DNA from: Bacteroidota bacterium
GTDB taxonomy: Bacteria > Bacteroidota > Bacteroidia > UKL13-3
Assembly: GCA_004293295.1 (NCBI GenBank)
Contig: RDYC01000228.1
Span: 1-11,143, forward strand
Length of the DNA stretch: 11,143 bases
Direction: 5' to 3'
The position numbers were made by a program, and so were the translations under genes. Below, in pieces: positions 10,001 to 11,143 of this stretch. The notes beneath the pieces are model-generated. The model saw only the letters and a program-made list of their open reading frames with translations, ran no database searches and had not been told where the DNA came from. Within the stretch, counting starts at the first letter, position 1. Each line of letters starts with the position of its first letter.

Positions 10001-11143
10001 ATACACCTTCTCCTACTTGTAACTTATAGCATTGTGCAAATGTATCAATTGTAACTGAAGCACCATTTGCTATTACCACACTATCGCCAACATTTGGTAC
10101 CACACCACCTAACCAAGTTGTTGGGTTTTTCCAAGAACCACCTGAAGATGTTGATTTTACTAGAGGAGCAATTAAGGTTGAAGCATTGCCTGCTAAAGCT
10201 GGTGAACGTGATTCTCTAATTGCTATTACCTTAAACAAGTAATTCGTTGCAGGTAAAAGCCCTGTAAGTTGATAGGTAGAAATGGTTGGGGCTAAAGTTG
10301 CGGCCAATATCCAGTCGTTGCCATTTATGCTATAATAAATTTCATTGTTAATGGCAGGATTTGCCGTAACAGCATGGTTTGTCCAGTTTAGGGTAATTGA
10401 AGTAGAGTTAATTGGAGCAAAGCTTAATGCACTAGGAGATACAAAACTTGGAGTAAAGACATAAGCCCTGCATGTTGTTGCTGTTCCACCACCTATTAAA
10501 GGACTAAATACACCTGTAGACAAGCTAATGTTAGTGTTAGTGAGTGATGACGAGGTCTGATTAGTTGGATTTATACTTTGGAAACTAGCGAGTGTATTTG
10601 AAAACCCAATATTTCCATTAATAGCAGTGGCACCAGAAACATTAATGTTACCATATACAAACTCAATGATTCCTGTGGCTTCATAAACACGTGCCTGAAA
10701 GGTGGCATCATTGGTTGTAGAAGAAGCCACTGCAGAACTAATGGTCATATTTTGGTACTCTACAACCAGCGTTCGATTTGGTGCCGCACCTACCAACTTA
10801 TAATGTACTTTACCTGATGGGCTGGTTCCCATAGCAGGGCTATTTGAACTTGGAGAGTTATTTAGCAATAGAGGTGCCACCCTGATACCACTTCCACCTA
10901 ACCAAAAATTAACACTTGTTAAAGCTTGGTTTAATCCCAACCATCCATGTGAAGATACACTAAAGGAAGTGGCCTTTGTTCCCATCACCCAGCAATCAAA
11001 GTTATTGGGAAAATTAACCAAACCAGAACCAGAGCCGTTTCTTACCAATGGGCCAATAAGGGTTGTAGTCCCAACAGACATGTCAATGGGGTTGGCATTT
11101 AAGTCCGTGTTTAATGAACTGGTTTGGTTGGTGGAGAACACAT
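1098..11143 (-). CDS. Giant T9SS-exported multidomain beta-helix surface protein; N-terminus outside window
   Basis: This is a single unbroken frame of 3347 codons plus a TAG stop at 1098-1100, continuing past the right edge. Residue numbers count from the codon at 11139-11141. Order: beta-sandwich head (1-234), fibronectin type III (235-322), G8-like segment (330-415), beta-rich stretch (416-924), FPxG-type domain (925-1076), beta-helix module 1 (1077-1597), linker A (1598-1738), module 2 (1739-2521), linker B (2522-2662), module 3 (2663-3160), fibronectin-like domain (3161-3263), T9SS type A sorting domain (3264-3347). The first visible codon is GTG, but no signal peptide follows and the residues already look like a mature N-terminus, so the true start should lie beyond 11143. 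Known biology: such C-terminal domains route proteins across the outer membrane through the Por/Spr machinery and are then cleaved, usually with attachment to the surface. Inferred role: adhesin, surface structure or polymer-binding protein. The protein is rich in Asn, Ser, Thr and Gly, has few Cys, and I recognise no catalytic signature. Promoter and RBS are not visible. Confidence 0.93.
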   Translation of the reverse strand, partial: VFSTNQTSSLNTDLNANPIDMSVGTTTLIGPLVRNGSGSGLVNFPNNFDCWVMGTKATSFSVSSHGWLGLNQALTSVNFWLGGSGIRVAPLLLNNSPSSNSPAMGTSPSGKVHYKLVGAAPNRTLVVEYQNMTISSAVASSTTNDATFQARVYEATGIIEFVYGNINVSGATAINGNIGFSNTLASFQSINPTNQTSSSLTNTNISLSTGVFSPLIGGGTATTCRAYVFTPSFVSPSALSFAPINSTSITLNWTNHAVTANPAINNEIYYSINGNDWILAATLAPTISTYQLTGLLPATNYLFKVIAIRESRSPALAGNASTLIAPLVKSTSSGGSWKNPTTWLGGVVPNVGDSVVIANGASVTIDTFAQCYKLQVGEGVSGSLVYETTTARLLSVTESLMVSSGASFTAGSGTNNFHMLNLGSAATALSSGNLINNGIFDMRTTAGVGVTFFGAQNASISGSGTVTDFSHVTLNKGNASANRPVLNINIPFTVQGANTIGLIASHTAGTLKINGNFTQSNPIYTVNNYVIPLNAGLVLNNPNFTITSTNGNPICNGLLQITQGIFNVSQTAAQELGFGIGSLFIVEGGVVNAAARIRLDNSMTFNFSNGVINVAVVGNNQPSPSFGNISPGSLINWSGGALNLVQRSSVTSGDDYNIVFDPPRVVVTGGILNVGTSATTNNFNFRISGLIPSLIIDTNITKKTATLSNTIGVARKLVVPQGTSLILLANTLNFWGDSIINNGFIDGRHPNSRIVFTGSLIRQVYAGVGIDSISTITNNSVAGVLFNKPIITYGVVLSGASQFMNSSNIVLGNGLNQAVSVQFGSNGANGLTTSLGFDVAPTFNMGAGTYTLTYLRELTPRITGNEIPTSRTITNLNIQSFNNNVILSGGNLYITGNLNLSAKIISSDTAMLHLLNTQANAVGAGNGLSYIVGGLVRRLPASLSGSSTYFFPLGSSRLCQAGLVNIKTNAGGTVDIKIKYVDSLPGGTPDGSTFNQFNPGYFSIEIVSGSANIDSTVITFSQPVLRRPANRLVYSNTLNGTYSSISSNIIGPYTSNMRIGASSIQGFYSVGDLIIPISGNFLAGASKTAPHYTTITQFINDIYQKELQGNVTLLLDTDYISSNETFPITLNRFYSNNPNWTITIKPNVGVNTVISGTSSSSIINILGAQKYIIDGSNNNSTSRNLTVQNQSTATNTAAIWISSYGGSTGSSNNIIRNLKISCGADQTASTNNTFGVISCDYAAISITSRGNKNDSNQIINNEITKVRYGIFSIGGINTTPNYGNRIENNIIGPSSFGTNQIGKAGIVLNAEQNTIIDNNEIRFIGGLFSQLAAGTDRVGISLASDAIWTPTSVLVKQARVTRNKIHDIVDEKIFSAIGIIVAGMDGTNNTGNVIANNDIYSISSNGTTANSRQTAGIALVSGKQDSLLFNTVNLNGFINFSTISGSTSSFGLSIASSSVTNAIIRNNLVTMDVSSNFVSRFNAAINIPTSYVWGTGMCNNNLLFAPSNNPQTRIGCVGGSNGTFYQTLSNWQTATGQDIMSISQNPLLNSAFVSIPYLNSPAVGAGFAIAGHNIDLLDSARSNPPTIGAYEKSADRRPPSISFSNLTNDTSLTARNATSFAIITDSNGINNIPGLKPRIYFKKIQDANAFGANNNSANGWKWVEANNSTSPYGFNINYNLLFTTASLNDTIQYFVVAQDNSPWANISSFPAVGFQATSLSNIISAPTTLLTYKIVLPALAGNYFIGAGQPFLTIVSATLSAHESGVVAPVTFILTDSLYNTSTGEQFPIEVRTIPGASAINQVTLRPNNGIRAIIRDSINNPLFNLNGVNHFNIDGRQTSSGLAKQLTVSNTHVGANAGAVRFINDASNNKLESAIFLGANAPTNGNAGVVVFGTGLVTGNDKNNVNNCEIGNASTTNRPSTLIYSAGSTDLLTKFNDSNNVTNCFLYNYSNPTNEFNAFKIVNGNNTWTISENHVYQTTSIITSALHFVFNLENGGNRNALNNIRIVRNYIGGSAPFCGGAPWTLSTSAGRLSSSFNLGNLGTSLFKRNKICNFFYNSTSSSTTSWQVANFIGGKLNIDSNSIGSTTGRDSIIISGGSNSRANIISLNTEEPGEYSISGNDFGAIVVRSSSPGGASSLSLINTGSTGSLSVKYNIGGNLFGNTLDSNILNNTSGSFLYGIQCSTASVINIRNNIFRNFVYTNTIGTPFVAAITTSGTGIDTISDNHIFDMRSNVGNIIGIEISKPSTAINNYIFRNRIFGLTSRTVSGILITSLSSSSLENNLIYGLAVTGSFGSLSGIRVNDWTGTGTRTRIINNMISLGHRTNGSNINSNIPIVGIGVFNGTVSAFNNSVYIGGHSVVPGFENTFAFSRNVSIGVDSILNNIFMNVRSNLTASGGKNYALFMGSKYSLVSDYNLYYVDTSNFGNILARYEINTDYSTLTSFKSAILTDHYSISSNPNFIAPNASSTFSGLHINPSTPTPIESAGTTVVGVITDFDNQNRAGLTPEDIGADAGNFAVLDLSSPRISYNNFIRDTVSNQRILNGQVIVTDISGIHAGIFKPRIYYKKKTNANIFSGNTSSNNGWKFVEASNNTSPFNFIIDYTILTGGGVVVGDTIQYFVIAQDSLGYLAAAPFAGLSATSVITIITAPTSPNFFAIIGSPLRGTYLVGPTQSAPNFTSLTQAVNEINLRGAGASVIFELTSTLYTSPSESFPIVIKEIPQSSALNSLTIKPSIGVNSHIRTSSSSPAIILDGADYITIDGSNNGSTSRNLRFSTSSSVLPAMIWGRTTSSNNPTTFNTIKNATIIGTDAGIGIGFGSTHIGIPSFGIGNNNNTITNCDLRNVSTGIYLSGSSVAVKDQNNIISFNILNNSFPNNVGQMGIVTAFQNNLLVENNRIGNFNNDNSPIIGIALGYNMGGPSREVTNAIIRNNIIGPIANSTITGSSIAYGILLTTANSGINSIHNNLISDNRSSFSLTNGLTGIYLGGGEGSTTRVLHNTITLSGTLSNTTTNHYAVWIDTENPLVDMRNNIVTNTLITSGTGKNFAIGLASTTFSNMQADYNNYFVSGSLGKLAISGGIGVGSTEYATLNAFRAAIGKDSNSVSKAVTFVSTTDAHLAGASIGDTSLRCLLIPGITRDIDNELRNTTFTYMGADEIVSNPLPVKLISFNAQAISTDARVTWTTAAEVNNKGFELERSFDGKTFEFAQFIDGAGNSNKISSYQYIDAGILTKTPVIYYRLKQVDFNSRFEYSKTVMVSKPKTSSNEVVVYPNPTSGIISLLINTDVEEHYEVTITDMNGKVVYNQQLLAQQGNNQITLQKSEELISGIYFVRVTGQQQTQVIKLVKTN
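1101..1352 (-). other. T9SS type A C-terminal sorting domain (residues 3264-3347)
   Basis: The 84-residue C-terminus reads NEVVVYPNPTSGIISLLI, then VTITDMNGKVVYNQQL, LISGIYFVRVTG and a basic end, VIKLVKTN. These are the three conserved blocks of the Por secretion system type A domain: YPNP.SG; D..G+.v; G.Y...v followed by a K-rich tail. Established role: the domain is recognised at the outer-membrane translocon and cleaved by the sortase-like PorU, often with coupling to a surface lipopolysaccharide. The protein is therefore predicted to be exported and probably surface-attached. Confidence 0.95.
1353..1661 (-). other. C-terminal fibronectin-like domain before the sorting signal (residues 3161-3263)
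   Basis: It begins LPVKLISFNAQ and contains ARVTWTTAAEVNNKGFELERS, with DGKTFEFAQFIDGAG, then YIDAGI, VIYYRLKQVDFNSRFEYSKTV. This exact order ('LPV.L..F.a......v.L.W.T..E.nn..Fe.erS.dg..f') is one of the most common domains next to T9SS sorting signals in Bacteroidota. Its position immediately ahead of the sorting domain supports both calls. Confidence 0.9.
1662..3155 (-). repeat. Beta-helix module 3 of 3 (residues 2663-3160)
   Basis: The module opens LRGTYLVGPTQSAPNFTSL, then SVIFELTSTLYT, ESFPIVI, LTIKPSIGVNSHIR and the core IDGSNNGSTSRNL (2760-2772). Beta-helix coils follow: NTIKNATIIG, NTITNCDLRN, NLLVENNRIG, NAIIRNNIIG and NSIHNNLIS. It closes with ADYNNYFVSG, YATLNAFRAAIGKD, TRDIDNELR and YMGADEIVSNP. 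It is most like module 1 in length and core motif. It is followed directly by the C-terminal fibronectin-like domain, with no third linker copy. Confidence 0.8.
3156..3578 (-). repeat. Linker domain copy B (residues 2522-2662)
   Basis: The second copy of the linker domain has LSSPRISYNNFIRDTVSN, KPRIYYKK, NGWKFVEASNNTSP, DTIQYFVIAQD and ITAPTSP in the same order as copy A. Both copies have the same length to within a few residues. Both sit between a module that ends in an IGA signature and a module that opens with a G.Y..G element. The linker thus duplicates as a unit together with its module. Confidence 0.8.
3579..5927 (-). repeat. Beta-helix module 2 of 3, the longest (residues 1739-2521)
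   Basis: The module opens LAGNYFIGAGQPFLTIVSA, then VTFILTDSLYN, EQFPIEV and QVTLRPNNGIRAIIR. The core motif is IDGRQTSSGLAKQL (1834-1847), a diverged form of the IDGSNN.STSRNL core of the other two modules. Long Asn-ladder coils follow (NNVNNCEIG, NISENHVYQ type, NIRIVRNYIGG, NSNIL.N). It ends with DYSTLTSFKSAI, SISSNPNFIAPN and EDIGADAG (2508-2515). It is about 780 residues long against about 520 and 500 for modules 1 and 3, so it holds extra coils. Confidence 0.75.
5928..6350 (-). repeat. Linker domain copy A (residues 1598-1738)
   Basis: A domain of about 140 residues with the ordered blocks PPSISFSNLTNDTS, KPRIYFKK, NGWKWVEANNSTSP, DTIQYFVVAQD and ISAPTTL. It is clearly homologous to the copy at 3156-3578. 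Two DNA stretches remain very similar between the copies. Bases 6058-6074 are identical to 3280-3296, and 6148-6171 match 3373-3396 at 22 of 24 positions. The sequence looks like an immunoglobulin-like or fibronectin-like beta domain (D..QYFV.AQD is a typical edge pattern). It always leads directly into a beta-helix module here. Confidence 0.8.
6351..7913 (-). repeat. Beta-helix module 1 of 3 (residues 1077-1597)
   Basis: The module opens with ISGNFLAGASKTAPHYTTI, then NVTLLLD, ETFPITL, TITIKPNVGVNTVISG and IDGSNNNSTSRNL (1173-1185). It then runs through parallel beta-helix (PbH1-like) coils with an Asn ladder: NIIRNLKI, NQIINNEI, NRIENNIIG, NTIIDNNEI, NVIANNDIYS. It closes with WQTATGQDIMSISQNPLLNS and, after an S-P-A-V-G-A-G element, TIGAYE at 1586-1591. 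The same opening, IDG core and closing IGA signature recur in modules 2 and 3, so this is a tandem repeat at domain level. The DNA copies are strongly diverged. Confidence 0.8.
7914..8369 (-). other. Bacteroidota FPxG-type beta domain (residues 925-1076)
   Basis: The sequence GLSYIVGGLVRRLP followed about ten residues later by TYFFPLGSS, and then LVNIKTNAGGTVDIKIKYVDS, matches a domain often seen in Bacteroidota T9SS proteins. In those, 'yv.G...R' and 'f.FPvG' precede a beta-sandwich. The later part contains SVGDLIIP immediately before module 1. The domain is typically found once, at the end of a beta-solenoid stalk, as here. Its function is unknown to me. Confidence 0.55.
8370..9896 (-). other. 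Long beta-rich stretch, probable beta-helix stalk (residues 416-924)
   Basis: About 500 residues of low-charge sequence with repeated short strands of the type 'G.l.iNG.f', for example LKINGNFTQ, LLQITQGIFNV, GVINVAVVG, SIINNGFIDG and LYITGNLNLS. This is the look of filamentous-haemagglutinin-like or related beta-solenoid sequence in T9SS cargo. I see no exact repeat unit and no Cys or catalytic cluster. It probably forms an elongated stalk between the head and the first beta-helix module. Confidence 0.5.
9897..10154 (-). other. G8-like segment (residues 330-415)
   Basis: The segment starts GGSWKNPTTWLGGVVPNVGDSV and continues VVIANGASVTIDTFAQCYKLQVG. This 'W.n..tW..G..P..gD.v.i..g..v.id' pattern is that of G8-type domains, which precede parallel beta-helix regions in many bacterial surface proteins and in animal CEMIP-type proteins. 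The following stretch (LLSVTESLMVSSGASF) looks like the first coils of a beta-helix. The assignment rests on motif recognition only, and no function is implied. Confidence 0.6.
10176..10439 (-). other. Fibronectin type III domain (residues 235-322)
   Basis: The segment has the classic fold markers: a proline-led first strand followed by SITLNWTN (B-strand tryptophan), INNEIYYSINGNDW (C strand with tyrosines), and TYQLTGLLPATNYLFKVIAI. The last holds the L.P.T.Y.F.V signature that ends an FnIII domain. The length of about 88 residues is normal. In T9SS proteins such domains commonly act as spacers or binding modules; here it connects the head to the G8-like segment. Confidence 0.85.
10440..11141 (-). 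other. N-terminal beta-sandwich head domain (residues 1-234)
   Basis: The stretch contains NANPIDMSVGTTTLIG, then FSVSSHGWLGLNQ, RVAPLLLN, NRTLVVEYQNM and FQARVYEATGIIEFVYG. This alternation of short strands resembles the nidogen-like or all-beta head found at the mature N-terminus of many Bacteroidota T9SS cargo proteins, where a 'GT.TTLIG...FSV.S.G...L' pattern recurs. I recognise the pattern but cannot assign a family with certainty. No signal peptide is present in the visible part, so it must lie upstream of the window edge. The domain ends at TCRAYVFTP, just before the fibronectin domain. Confidence 0.55.

Noticed and set aside
11141..11143. ATG on the minus strand at 11143-11141 as start of the giant gene
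   Set aside because: It is in a different frame from the 3347-codon protein and meets a stop after ten codons.
1098..11143. Possible pectate-lyase or other polysaccharide-degrading enzyme because of the beta-helix fold
   Set aside because: I could not find a catalytic signature or a conserved charged cluster at matching positions in the three modules. Beta-helix sequence alone does not show enzyme activity.
1..11143. CRISPR array, insertion sequence, tRNA or defence system
   Set aside because: No short regularly spaced direct repeats, transposase-like protein, terminal inverted repeats or clover-leaf sequence was seen; nearly all of the window is coding sequence of the two genes described.

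Overview
The window holds two convergent genes of a Bacteroidota bacterium. The organism call rests on three things. The giant protein ends in a type IX secretion (T9SS) type A sorting domain, a system confined to the Bacteroidota and close relatives. It is built from the Asn/Ser/Thr-rich beta-helix and fibronectin-like modules typical of surface proteins in that phylum. The DNA is also AT-rich. A Chitinophagales- or Sphingobacteriales-like lineage is plausible but cannot be fixed from this sequence.

Left (bases 1-1018, + strand): the 3' two thirds of prfC, encoding peptide chain release factor 3 (RF3). The gene enters from outside the window, so the G1-G4 motifs of the GTPase domain are missing. 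The tail of the G domain, domain II and domain III are present and look intact.

Middle (1019-1097): a short convergent intergenic spacer almost filled by a hairpin, probably a shared terminator. Its one imperfect pair is an A.C mismatch in the + transcript but a G.U wobble in the - transcript, so it should fold better for the giant gene.

Right (about 1098-11143, - strand): one uninterrupted reading frame of more than 3347 codons that runs off the right edge. It encodes a giant secreted surface protein. From the N-terminus it contains: a beta-sandwich head, a fibronectin type III domain, a G8-like segment, a long beta-rich stretch, a Bacteroidota FPxG-type domain, and three large parallel beta-helix modules. 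Two copies of a roughly 140-residue linker domain separate the modules. A fibronectin-like domain and the T9SS sorting domain close the protein. Signal peptide, start codon and promoter lie outside the window. No catalytic motif was recognised, so adhesion, cell-surface structure or polymer binding are the reasonable guesses.

The two genes have no evident functional link: one is translational housekeeping, the other an accessory exported protein. I see no RNA genes, mobile elements, CRISPR arrays or defence genes. The main interest is the internal modular architecture of the giant protein.
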